From NCBI GenBank assembly GCA_935421135.1, contig OW285189.1, forward strand, positions 11,057,072 to 11,121,071: a DNA stretch of 64,000 bases, in the 5' to 3' direction. The notes below the pieces were generated by a model. The model was not told the origin of the DNA and made no database searches. It saw only the letters and a program-made list of their open reading frames with translations. Below, piece by piece: positions 1 through 11,274 of the stretch. Position 1 is the first letter of the stretch; each line of letters begins with the position of its first letter. A program made the position numbers and the translations under genes. The DNA is from Bugulina stolonifera (Eukaryota > Bryozoa > Gymnolaemata > Cheilostomatida > Bugulidae).

Positions 1-2259
1 AGAAGCCACTGTATTTGCTTCCAACTGAGGCTAAAATTCCATACCCAGTTGGCTGTAGTTTTTTCTCCGGCACTACTTGAGGGTGTTTTGGTAGCAGTTC
101 TTGTGAAGGTTTACATTCAGATTTCTCCCAGAGAGGTGGAAGACGTTTTCTTTCTTCTTCATTGAGCGGAACAAAAACTTTTTTAGCAGTTTCTTCTGAG
201 AGTGGAACTACATGTAGGTTAAAGACTTCACCTGTCCAGTTTACCTAAAGATTTATAATGGATAAACGTTGAAGTTTCAGTATTGGCGGAGTAAAAACTA
301 AATAGATTATTAAACTGGACTAATGTTTACATCCACATTTTTGCAAATGTGGCAATTCCAAGCCCTACAATTGTTATTTCGCACCTATCTGCATGTACGC
401 CCCAATGTACACATATAGAAAAGCGAGCACCATAGCCTAAAACTTTTCTTTAAAGAAATAAATTTTTAAATGTACCAGGCTAAATTTAGATGTAACTCCG
501 TGGGTTAAATTGGAACAAAACCTTCAAGATTGCGTTAAGGCAGGCATTTCTTTCCTATTGGAGTTCTATAATTACCCTGACTGCCGTCTCTGCAGTGTAG
601 GCCTTGCAACACATCAATTGTATATACACATGTTCCTGCAATGAAATAGCGGTGATGCATACTACACATATTCATATCCACTTTACTTTGAATTTTACAG
701 TATCATCTATCAGGGAGTAAATAGGGATATAAAGTTCAGAAGCTCCAGATAGTTGATGTGATAGAATAATGCTCAGATCTATATAACTTTGCAAAGAAAT
801 GGCTGTGTTGTAGACTCTGTCATCTGCACAAGATACACCACATGATTATATGTACATAGCGGAGTTTAATAGCCGGTCGCTAGTATAACTTTTATTCATC
901 ACGTAAGCTATCTAGAATACGTTGAAGCGTACCTTTGAATTAACATAGTGTTTGATATAGTTCTCATTGGTAGAACTGGTCCACTGTGGAAACTTTGAGT
1001 TTGACCAATCATCATATCTGACAATGAGAGACTCCTGTAGTTCTGTTTGATCCACATATTTCCCTTACTGTAGTACTCAATGTAAGGGTGAAGAAAGGGG
1101 GCACATCTATTGGATGAGAAGTCTGGTGCATGTACGTTATCCACAGGTTTTGCTGTGCTGCCAAACCTTCGAAATAGAGCAACAGAGTCCTCTAATCAGT
1201 ACATCTCTGAATGTCACCGATAGCTTTCCACGTTCATTCTTCACAATCTTAATCACTTGGGCTGCGATAGTTGCGTGTAAGGAATTGAGGTGGTACATGT
1301 CAATGATATTGTTATTCACTGCTCGCAAATCACCTAAAATTTTAAAATAATTAATATGCAATCAGAAAAAGCATCATTACACCAGTATAATATATTCTCG
1401 CATCAACTTAAAAGTACAAATTATACTAAACAACCTAGATGAGTGTTATGTACCTACACAGACTGTGGCGTGGCAACGCTGTTCCCATGACATTGGCATT
1501 TAGAATGTTCATATATTACACTACAATGTATTTAAATAACTACACAATGCATATGTAGTATCAGAGAGAATAAAATTGACACTGAGACAAGAAATACACG
1601 TATTTATCAGGCATTCCATTTGTGCCGGCGTTCTATGTAGCTTATTCTCTTAAAATAGAACCTTTCAGTCTACAAGATGACAAAATACTAATTTATTGTC
1701 TTGTAAATGCAAATTGTTCAGTATTATAATATTAATACTTTGTTGTGCACAAATTGTTATAACAATTTCCATACCGACATAGTGGGTATTCCAAGCAAAC
1801 TGTATTCTCTTGTTGAAAATTGAAGGCTATGTGAACAATGGCGGCAGACCCAGAGCAATGATCAGCCGTCTCAAATGCGGAGTTGCCCCCTCTGATAATC
1901 AGGATCATTTTATTTTTGTACAAATCTTTATTCTGGTCATGTTTACTGTAGGTATCTGCCAGTTCAATACCTGTCATAAGAACAATTATAGGTATGTAAT
2001 AGATGAAAATAAACATAGAATTCAAGATAAATGAAGAATTCGTGATAAATGATCAAAATTTCTCAAGGGCTTATTTAATCAGTGTTTGGTTTAGAATTCA
2101 TATAATAATTTAACTATTGCAGCTGATCTATTATATTTGATGCCCAGCTAATGAGCCGAGCACACTCCTGCATCTGTTAAATTGTTGAAGTTAGTTATTT
2201 GTAGACTGATTCTGTGAATTCAGCATCATTTTAGTAAACTCTATAGTGTCACCAATGAG

Positions 2260-2569
2260 CATACTTGCCAAGGAGCTGGAGCAAAAAATCTGGACTTTTT
2301 GGCTCAAAATCCCTGGACATAGTTTGGGTGTACATTGTTTGAAGGAAATTTTTCACTGAAAATAATCAAATTATCAATTTTGGTGTTATTTAGTGGCTTG
2401 TAAGATATTTTCTTCAATGTAAATGACTTATTTTAGGTTTTATCTTATGTTTTATGAAGTCTGGTAACATTTTCACCATAGATCAAAATCAGGACAGCTG
2501 GAAAATTAGTAGGAACAGGCACAAAAACCAGGGGGTGTCCTAACAAAATCTAGACACTTGGCAAGTATG
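2260..2569. mobile_element. 310-bp MITE with 8-bp target duplication
   Basis: The ends form inverted repeats (catacttgccaa at the left, ttggcaagtatg at the right). The 8-bp sequence ccaatgag is present directly outside both ends (2252-2259 and 2570-2577). No coding capacity. The 8-bp duplication fits hAT- or P-type transposition, with hAT more likely. It lies in the large FOXRED2-like intron. Confidence 0.8.
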
Positions 2570-2660
2570 CCAATGAGAGTGAGACTATTATACATTTACG
2601 AAAAACTCACCAATTTTGCTTTTAATAGGTAAGAAAGCTAAAGAAGCTAAAGCTAAAAAA

Positions 2661-2857
2661 GATCTAAAGAGATCTGTATTTTTTTCTACTTTGAGGTGGA
2701 GAAGGCACTTCACCTATGACAAAATTAACTTATATGTAGCACAGGAGCATTATAAGGTTAGATGCTCTTCCTAACACCACCGATGTCCCTCATGGGAATC
2801 AAACCTCGGACTCCCACGTGGAAGTTCAGAGCCCTTACCACTAGGTGAAGGATACTC
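2661..2857 (-). mobile_element. tRNA-derived SINE, copy 1
   Basis: On the minus strand this begins with a tRNA-like head: an A-box-like tagtggtaagggc and, about 30 bases on, a B-box-like ggtttgattcc. A unique body follows, ending at gatctaaagaga (plus strand). The same layout and body ends recur at 2991-3149. This is the structure of a pol III SINE with internal promoter. Confidence 0.7.
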
Positions 2858-2990
2858 TACAATACACTATAAAGGCCAATAAAATGTAAAGAATAACATA
2901 CATGTATGTAATCTACTAATTTATACCTAAACTCATAGCTTTGCAGAAAGTTATACTGGCCTTCCCATTAATCCCAGGTAATAAAGCAAT

Positions 2991-3149
2991 GATCTAAAGA
3001 GACCTGCATTTTTTCTAGTTCGAGTGGAGAAGGGGTACTTCACCAATGGCAAAGTTGCTATGTGATTAGACCACCTTTGACAGGAGTTGAACCTAGGACC
3101 CCCCCCCCATGAAAATCCAGAGCCCTATAACCACTAGGTCATTGTACCA
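2991..3149 (-). mobile_element. tRNA-derived SINE, copy 2
   Basis: This is a second, shorter copy of the SINE family at 2661-2857, in the same orientation. The A-box is tagtggttatagggc and the B-box ggttcaactcc on the minus strand. It shares the gatctaaagaga end and the guggagaaggnnacttcacc-like body. A run of nine C (about 3101) separates the two boxes' arms and may be a replication-slippage change. Confidence 0.7.
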
Positions 3150-3920
3150 GAAGCTATAAATAATAATGATGTACAACTTGTAAGACATGTATACTTCCTT
3201 ATGCCGGCTATTGGATTATTATAGACATGCATCTGATTGGAATTATACTGTGACATTGCTAGGACTAAAACAATGTTAGAAGTGGCAATAAGCTGCATCA
3301 GTTTCCAGCCTAATCAAGTCACCTTAGCATCTGACCAGTGTTCACCAGAGGTGAAACATATCAAGGCCCCCTGTTATCTAAAACTACCTGGGTTCAAGTT
3401 CTACCAGTTGATTTTGGCAATTAAAAAATGTATAGAATGACAAAATTTGTTAAATGGTTCCGCAGCAGAATGCTTCAGTATTAGTAGACTTTCGAAACTT
3501 TATATGTAAACAATTTCTGCTAATAGGGTGATCCACTCTAGCCTACTGGTAAGTGATAATGCAAGTCACAGTCACAAGTCACACAGTAGCATCACTTAAC
3601 CTATCAGAGGCTTAGCTGGTAGTAAAGTGATGACCAGTAATGTTAGGTCATTGGTCATCATCGGTTCATTGATGTAATATGACTAACCAGAATTATAATT
3701 CTAAGTATTAGCAGAGCTTATTACCTGATGGTTGACGACAAATCTGGAGCCTACTTATTTCTAGTGTAACTCTAATCTAAAATTGTGCAATCAGTTAGTG
3801 CCAACGTAGCATGTGTAATGACCGAATGAAAAGTGTAAAGAAACATGCTGCTAGTAAATTTATAGGGGCAGTCAGCAAGTCAAGGTTTGTAATCGTACAA
3901 TGTACATGGTAATGTATGTT

Positions 3921-4464
3921 AGTAGTATAGTCAGTGCAGATCTACACAGACACCCGGCCCTTTCCGCGTCGTATTAGCCCTAGATCCAAAAACTCCCCGG
4001 GCGGACGACCACCCCACCCGTCCTCTCGCCCCTCCTCTCCCCTAAACCTCACTCTATGTGCAAAGCCCTAGAACCTACTCCCCCCCATCGCGGGTGGGGT
4101 TTCAAAAACCTCATCGGCTGTTCCGCGGAACCCAGTCTAAAGAGCAAACCCCTCGCCCCATCCCACGGCTCGGGCGAGGGGGCGCGCGCGTACGCGCGCG
4201 CCCCCCCGCCCCGCGAACCCCACCCGTCCTCCCTCCACCCGTCCCCGCCCCTCCCCACCCCTCCCCACCCCAAACCCCTCCGCCTCGCCCTCCGCCTCGC
4301 GGCGGTTCTCGTTCGCGAGTCCAGCCGTGGTCCCACGCCGCCCTCCCCCCGCCCATCCCCCGCCCCTCCCCCGCCCTCCCGCCCCAACGACCCGTCGCGA
4401 CCCTCGCGGGCGGACCGTCGGCTGGAGTAGGGTGAAGCGAAGGAAAATACGGGTTAGAGTAATG
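3921..4464 (+). repeat. Left terminal inverted repeat of the Polinton-like element
   Basis: Inverted copy of 13042-13586. Very C-rich on this strand. It contains the perfect 12-bp palindrome gttccgcggaac (4120-4131) and an alternating GC palindrome centred on gcgcgcgtacgcgcgc (about 4188-4207). The inner boundary is gggttagagtaatg, after which the two sides diverge. Confidence 0.95.
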
Positions 4465-4870
4465 ATAGGCTACACCCGTGCGGAGTGCCCGTGCAGAGTT
4501 TACGACGCTGACTATACTACTATAAAAAACTTACCGAGTGGTGGTGGTGGTGCTTCCGGATGATTTCTTCGCCGGGGACTGTTGAGACTGAACTGGTCGG
4601 GGTGACACCGCACTCGCGCGCTCCTCCGTTCGAGCGCCCCCGGACCTTCGATGAAAGACTCGCGTCTTAACCCTCATTTTCCCCGGACCCTCCCCTAGGG
4701 GAATCGCCCGTCCCCGTGACGAGCGGCGAGAGAAAGTGAAGGCGGTGGCTCTTCCGCGCTTCAAACCGTAGACTTCGCGAGGAGGTTAGCCGACGACATC
4801 ATCGCTCGGAGGGGTAGAAATAGAAATAGATAAACGGGATAGATGGATGCTTGTCTTCTCATCGCCATCG

Positions 4871-4935
<65 letters not shown>

Positions 4936-5370
4936 CAAATAGACCCGCCTCTACGATGATGTCGTTGACTCGCCACCAATTTCTTTGACCACCGCGTCCA
5001 CTTTCCCCCGGGTAGCAAACTCCGATAGGGAGAGAGCGCATCGTGCGCGTGCGATGTCACCCCCCACCTACGAATGAAGACAATAGAAGAAATGTGAACT
5101 GATAAGGGGTGAGTATGAGCGGAAGCTGCGCTAGTATCGTCTACCCCTTTGGTTTGGAGAGGTAAATGGTTTTTAATGTATTAGCTAGTGTTTTATTGCT
5201 CGGTTTTAAGGCTACAACCGGTAAACCCTCCGTTTTGAGGACGGAGACCCCTTACAATAGAGAGTGAATGTGAAAAAAATTATACGGGTATATGTACAAG
5301 GGTTATGATGCACTGTTCGTTTACTCTCCAATTTATCGAATGAAGTAGTCTCATCTCCGAGAAATCAGTA
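4465..5370. other. Spacer between left terminal repeat and polymerase 3' end
   Basis: No convincing gene. It contains the (CAT)n microsatellite, a small hairpin (ctccgt / acggag, about 5228-5246) and, on the minus strand, a canonical AATAAA signal (TTTATT at 5192-5197). That signal lies about 175 bases after the polymerase stop and is a plausible polyadenylation signal for it. Confidence 0.5.
4870..4932. repeat. (CAT)n microsatellite
   Basis: About 21 uninterrupted cat triplets. It creates a poly-methionine frame on the minus strand that is not a gene. Confidence 0.95.
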
Positions 5371-8300
5371 CTAGCATTCTATAGGACTCGTACTCACCCC
5401 GTCTTCTGCAACCTTCCGCTTACCATAGAAGTAGGTGAGTCCGGTCTTTAGCTGGGTGTAGCTATACGTTTGGTTTCCTCTTCTGATAAAACCCCGATTG
5501 TCCCCTCTCACCGACTCCCCTGTCCTGAGCACGGAGAGGAACTTCTCTTTGGTTAGGGCGTTTCCTCTTTTGTTTAGTCCTTTGCTGCTATACTTGCTAT
5601 CACCATCAGCGGACCAGCAAAAGTATGTTTTTGAGTTGAGCGCGATGACCCCCTCTCCCCGAAACTCCTCCTTAAACAGGCCGGGGGTTCGTGTTTCGTA
5701 TCGTTGCACCTTCTCACAACATTCCCTCATCTCCCACTCTTGACCAAGCACCTTGGTCGTGATAAAGTCTTCCTTGTGCCTATCGCAGAAGGGTCTGGGA
5801 AACCATCTACCATATTCTCTGTAGAACTCTTCTTTTTTATCTTTTCGGATGACCTCATCTATACTACGAGCACTCAGAGCCATGTAAGCGCTATCCGTGT
5901 CCATTTCTACGTACTCAAAGTCCTCTCTGCTGACGAATCTGTGAAAATAAAACGGACGGGTTGTAGGGGGGGGGGGGGGGGGGTTGGGGTTGACACCAAA
6001 GAATAAATAGAGAAGGATTTGATAAAATCTTTGTATAGTCTAGTTCTACTTACCTATCCATAAAGTCGTAGTAGAATTCTAGCATTCTCAACTTGGCTCT
6101 CTGGAGGATAACGAATCCTACGACAGATGGAACATCCATTCGAATCTAAAAGAAAGAAAGAGAGAGAGAGAGTTTACCCTACCACTCAGAAAAAGTTTCG
6201 TCAAATCAAGAATCAAAATAAAAAAAAAGATTGTCAACACTTGCCTTTTTCTTGTGAAGCTCTATCTCAAAGTAGTTTTCATCAACTTCGTTTAGACTAG
6301 AAAAGTGCCTACTCCTCACTTTGACAGCCGCCTCCTCTACTGTCTCCACATACTTGACAGTCTTATGTTTCTCTTTATTTGTTATGGTCTTTCCGTAGGC
6401 TGAATTCCCAACGAGCTTGCTGGTGCTGGCCAAGAGGGTCAGGTCGGGGTTCACATCCCCACCTCTTCTTGCGTCTGAGACCGAAGAACCAAAGTCTTTG
6501 TAGATGGCTCGTGGGATAAAGTGAACAAACTGATAGATCCTGGTAATTATCAAACCTTGATCTAGATACCATCTAGCCAGATCGGAGAGTAGTGTGATTC
6601 GCTCGCCAAAAAGACTCCCCACGAGCATTCGCTGAGGTCTCTTCAAGAATCCGTTCTGTTCGGCAAAAGCGCGCATGTGTTCGCTAAGGTGTTCTCTTCC
6701 CACGTTTATATTCTTGAAAATAGGTGCCATCTCAGAGAACTTCGCTTTTAGCTCTTCGGGTACGGAAATGTCACACTCCACTAAACCATAGTACTCTCCA
6801 CTACGAATGTTATTGATTATCTTATCGAGGTTGACGTAACCCCTCTCCGGATAGAGAGAAGAAAAGAAGATGGCGAGAAATGTCCTAACTTCTACATCCG
6901 AACGAACTCGCGCTTCCCACTCACACTGCCGAGTGGTGATGAGCTTATAGCCTAGAGCCTTGATGTAATCTTCTTTCCTTGCAGTGTCCACCCGGAGCTC
7001 TTCATTCGTCATGTTTCTGACACCTTTTCCGTTCCCTCCTAGCTCGCACTCGTGCCCATGCCAGTAGCAACCGTGGAATTGGTACACCGTCCGACTCTGT
7101 TCGCTATAACCATCCACTGGTATGTTGTGACAGCCTATCCTCATTTCTCCTCCATTCTGTTGGTGAAGGATGACCTCTCCTCTCTTCCACGATTGGAACT
7201 CTAACCAACCATGCGCCACTTTGCTGAACTTTTTAATAGGTTCTAGAGCAAAGCCTCGGCTCTCTAGCCTCCGCCTGGGATAACCCGTAGGCATATTCCC
7301 CATCATACAGTATAGGTAGAGGGCGTTGGCATCAACTCCCAGAATGGACCTACAGGGTTTTGCGGATGTGCCATACATCTTCTCTCGAATAGAGGTCACT
7401 CCAACTTCATGATGTCTGTGAAAGATAATGCTTGGCCCTCCCACGAGGTTATCGCGAAGAGTATGGTACAGACTTTTGCTCTCCTCATCGAACAGACATA
7501 TGGGTTGCGAGTTGCAAAGTTCGTCTCGGAGAGACATTAACCTATGCAGCGGAAGAGCGGCTTGTGGAGGAGAGTAGCCATAAGGTCGGGCCTCCACCTC
7601 CATAAACAACCATCTGATAGCCAAGCCTGGAAGCGAGATTGCGGATTTCAACATGTCAATACCCTTTTGTCGATAGATAGAGCTCTGACGTGCAATGGCC
7701 TCGATGAATGGGGCCACATCGAGGTTGTTGTACCAGATGAGAAAATCCCTGAACGTTTCCATGTTCTCTCTTTCCCACACGACCTGACAGTGGTGATAAT
7801 CTTGCTCGCTCAATTCTTGCTGAGTCAGCGAGTTGAAAAAACTCTCTCGGGGAGGGAGTCCATAATAATCCAACCTTCTCAGGGAATCTACCCAGTCGTA
7901 AGGAAAGAATCCCTTACTCTCTGACACGCCAAATGCCTTCAAGTATTTGGAGTAGTTGAATCCCGGTGCGATAAAGTTGCATATGTCAAGGAACCTAAAA
8001 CGTCTACTCTCCACGCAGGACATACTGTTAACACGCTTAACGATGAAGACAAAATCTTCTCCCTCCTCCTCTTGTAGAGAGCGAAGCAAAGGTCCCTTTA
8101 GTATATTTAGGTCATACTTTTGTGAGTTGAAACCAACCACCGGAACGCTGGAGATGTGCTGTTCTAACTCTCTTTCTAATCCGGAGAGACCGGACTTCAC
8201 CCTGTAAGTCGAGACGTTAGAGAACTTTTCGTCAGCAAAGGCTTCTTCTCTATCCGCCCGATCCGCAAGGAAAGTAGAGAGTCGCTTGCGTACATCCCGG

Positions 8301-10044
8301 AATCTTTCTCCGAACAAATCTCCTGCCACGTCAGCAATCTTTGCTATGTAGTGGACGAATTGACGAATGCACTTCGTTCCATCCTTGCTGTCGACACTCC
8401 TCACAAAGCACTTGGCCTGCTCAAACCCCGGGACGTTAGAACATACAGATATGCTCAGTAACTCGTGTCTTGCACTAAAAGTCATTGTGGAGGTGTTAGT
8501 TTGTAGGTTGTCTTTTGGCATGAAGCATTCAATATCATAGGTGATATAGTAGGGGTAGTATAAGAGGTCGGGGTTCACCACCTCTATTCCCGCCACTCGC
8601 TTGAGTTTTGTGAATATGGTTGGCGGGGGTCCAAACGTTCCACCAGGGAAAACAAACACCGATGCTTCCTCTGGCGAGCACTTATGTCGCCGTAGGCTGG
8701 ACAAACGTGTGAAAGCGCCATCGCACAACTTGCAGGTGAAACATCTGGCAAACAAATCAACATTCTTTATCCAGCTGAAGTGGTTTTCGTACATGTTGAC
8801 AAAGAGTTTACGGGCTTTGTTTCGTGCCCCAGATGACCAAACTATCGGAGCTACCCCCTCATCAGTTAGGCAGAAGACTATTATAGATATGTCAAAATGA
8901 TCTTCCAAGGCCAGCAGATCACTCGCGCCCACCCCGGGAAAGTCTGACAAAGTTGATGAGGGTGGGGAAGAAGATCTAGATTGTCTCATGTATTGTTTAA
9001 ACAAGCGATGTGTTGTGGTCTGAGAGGGGCGATGACAGCAACATCCCTTCTTTGGGTCGCAGTTACAGTCATACATCATGGCCAAACATCTAAAGAAACA
9101 CAATTTGTCTGGGTAGGGACGGGCACCTCCTCTGGACCAAAAGTCTACATCTAGTGCTATCACATGTCGGTTGTTAAGTATGTAGTCTGGGAGTTTGCTC
9201 ACTACACCACCCACCTTGCCAATCTCTAGGAGTTTATAGATGTAGAATGTCAAATTTGCAATGTGACGTAAAACCCAAGCGGTGTTCGGTCTCCTTTGTG
9301 CTGACCTCTCTCTCAAGTCGAGCTCCTGCACAGATTCGCAAAACTCTCTCATCTCATTCTCTGCTCTGATCAGTCTTGGCTTGGGGAAGAACGCGGCATT
9401 GTTGCTTGATGAGTGAAAGTAGCGCAACTCTCCACTGGTCTTATGCTCGAGGATGACTCCAGCGCTACAGTTAATCTTCACAGTACAAGGTACTCTCTTC
9501 CACATCGCTCTCAATTTAGTCCACACCTCTTCATCTCCTTCATCTTCACATTCCCCTCTCCACACTCGAACGTTGAGAATGTCTTCTACAGGACGAGAGT
9601 GTATTGTGGACCTGATCGAGCTCCAATAGCGGGCTAGTAGCACCCCCATCTCATCCCCCTCTTCAGCTGTTGGAGGTTTGGACCAGAAAACATCATCAAA
9701 CTTCTCTGCATCCCCCTCATCTTTTTCCGCCTTGACCTCGCTATGAAATCGTCTCATGTGATGACCTAGCTTTCTCCTCCCATCAAAACATCCGCCACAA
9801 ACCGGGCACTTGTGTGGGTGAGCCTGTGCATGCATTCTCTTCGTGTGCCTGTCTAGAGAAAACGCTGTTTTGAGAACCAGACCGCATAGTTGACAAGTGT
9901 GCTCGGCCTGACGAGAGCTCTCCCCCCCTATAAAAATACAAAATAGTAGGGTGTAAGTTATTCTTTTACCTCATACTACTATTAGCAATCCACAATTGTT
10001 ACCAACTACCTCATTTAGCACTAACCTTTTTTACTTGTTGACAT
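5371..10044 (-). CDS. Protein-primed family B DNA polymerase of the Polinton-like element (spliced)
   Basis: Proposed exons: 10044-10026 (start, 6 codons plus one base), 9927-6245, 6145-6054 and 5938-5371, giving about 1,453 aa. The middle introns are supported by family motifs and phase. The intron 6244-6146 has a GC donor (aag/gcaagt). The one at 6053-5939 is gtaagt...cag. Order of parts: two C2H2 fingers (C18, C21, H34, H39 and C47, C50, H63, H68); an OTU-like region (PDKLCFFRCLAMM about residue 284, NHFSWIKN about 387); another finger near 405. Then come Exo I (YDIECF, about 468), Exo II (GFNSQKYDLN, about 604), Exo III (WYNNLD, about 740), motif A (DANALYLYCM, about 870), motif B (KLVGNSAYGK, about 1177) and motif C (DTDS, 1278-1281). 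All exonuclease and polymerase key residues are present, so it should replicate the element from a protein primer at its ends. The first exon is the least certain part; the 9927-5371 part is secure. Confidence 0.93.
5966..5983 (+). repeat. Poly-G tract (18 G)
   Basis: Eighteen consecutive G on the plus strand, inside the last polymerase intron (poly-C in the transcript). Similar tracts occur at 22028, 30753 and 53554. Confidence 0.95.
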
Positions 10045-10277
10045 CTCTGATCAGGTGCTGACTAGTAGGTAAGTGTCTCTGTTTAGTCTCCCTATAAAAA
10101 ATATATAGTAGTAGGGTGTAAGTTAATTTTTTTTGTTTTTGGCTCAATAGCGTTATATACAATAGACACTTCACAATTGCTGCCGATTACCCTATTTAGC
10201 ACTAACCTTATGTTGTACTTGTTGACATCTCTGATCAGGTGCTGACTAGTAGGTAGCTGTCTCTGTTTACTCTCACT
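9928..10277 (-). repeat. Tandem duplication of a leader exon and intron upstream of the polymerase
   Basis: Two imperfect copies (9928-10091 and 10092-about 10277) each contain, in minus-strand order, a stretch with ctgatcagagatgtcaacaag, a donor (ag/gttagt) and an acceptor-like tttttatag. In the proximal copy the ATG reads into the polymerase frame across the intron 10025-9928. In the distal copy the equivalent ATG (about 10237) is followed by a stop after six codons, so it would act as a short upstream ORF. I infer duplication of a 5' exon with its intron. Confidence 0.6.
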
Positions 10278-10328
10278 CTGTTGACTAGAGGCTGATTGTT
10301 CATACTGCTAGAGTGAGAAACTCATACC

Positions 10329-10335
10329 TTAAATA
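10329..10335 (-). promoter_or_regulatory. TATA-like box of the polymerase transcription unit
   Basis: TATTTAA on the minus strand, just outside the left arm of the central array and facing the polymerase. An initiator-like tcactct lies about 20 bases downstream, and a gggcgg (GC-box-like) motif lies between box and array. Confidence 0.45.
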
Positions 10336-10385
10336 GTAGTATTCAGTGGGCGGAGTCTAACCATTTCCCCACCCTTGGCAATACC

Positions 10386-11140
10386 ACCCCGATGTGAATC
10401 CGAAGCATCCCGATGTGATTCCGAAGCTTCCCGATGCATCCCGATGTGATTCCGAAGCTTCCCGATGTGAATCCGAAGCTTCCCGATGCATCCCGATGTG
10501 ATTCCGAAGCCTCCCGATGCATCCCGATGTGATTCCGAAGCTTCCCGATGCATCCCGATGTGAATCCGAAGCTTCCCGATGCATCCCGATGTGATTCCGA
10601 AGCTTCCCGATGCATCCCGATGTGAATCCGAAGCTTCCCGATGCATCCCGATGCATCCCGATGTGATTCCGAAGCCTCCCGATGCATCCCGATGCACCCC
10701 GATGTGAATTGACACATCGGGACACATCGGGAAGCTTCGGAATCACATCGGGATGCATCGGGAAGCTTCGGAATCACATCGGGATGCATCGGGAAGCTTC
10801 GGATTCACATCGGGATGCATCGGGAAGCTTCGGAATCACATCGGGATGCATCGGGAAGCTTCGGAATCACATCGGGATGCATCGGGAAGCTTCGGAATCA
10901 CATCGGGATGCATCGGGAAGCTTCGGATTCACATCGGGATGCATCGGGAAGCTTCGGAATCACATCGGGATGCATCGGGAAGCTTCGGATTCACATCGGG
11001 ATGCATCGGGAAGCTTCGGAATCACATCGGGATGCATCGGGAAGCTTCGGATTCACATCGGGATGCATCGGGAGGCTTCGGATTCACATCGGGATGCATC
11101 GGGAGGCTTCGGATTCACATCGGGGTGCATCGGGACACAT
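10386..11140. repeat. Central inverted tandem array of ~31-bp repeats (large palindrome)
   Basis: The left arm (10386 to about 10705, about 10 units) is made of cccgatgcatcccgatgtga-type units. The right arm (about 10709-11140, about 14 units) is the same unit in reverse complement (catcgggatgcatcggga...). The units differ mainly at a few sites (aat/att, cct/ctt). The junction near 10706-10722 is the only break in symmetry. It separates the two divergent genes of the element, with a TATA-like box beyond each arm, so it probably serves as a shared regulatory region or origin; that role is inferred. Confidence 0.92.
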
Positions 11141-11185
11141 TGGGATTGGATAATAAAAAGGGAGGAGTCAAGAAATGAGCAGATG

Positions 11186-11192
11186 TATAAAG
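11186..11192 (+). promoter_or_regulatory. TATA box of the OB-like protein gene
   Basis: TATAAAG lies 83 bases before the ATG at 11275 and just outside the right arm of the central array. An initiator-like ctcagcattc follows at about 11211, the usual distance. Confidence 0.6.
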
Positions 11193-11274
11193 GGAGAGTG
11201 GGATCACAGTCTCAGCATTCAAAGTTCAGCACATCACTACTGTACAGGAACACTACTACAATAGTACATTATCA

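Noticed and set aside
4049..4435. Proline-, arginine- or glycine-rich frames in both terminal repeats
   Set aside because: GC-rich sequence lacks stops by composition; the same peptides arise from both terminal repeats in mirror image, with no motif or splice support.
4761..5060. 99-aa minus frame with a methionine run
   Set aside because: Produced by the (CAT)n microsatellite.
5371..5398. Possible extra intron after a gtgagt near the polymerase end
   Set aside because: The unspliced reading gives a natural C-terminus (KRKVAEDGVSTSPIEC) like that of related polymerases, so no intron is needed.
7544..8900. Plus-strand frames of 83-126 aa
   Set aside because: Antisense shadows of the polymerase gene.
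10386..11140. CRISPR array
   Set aside because: Repeats are contiguous with no unique spacers, inverted about a centre, and in an animal genome.
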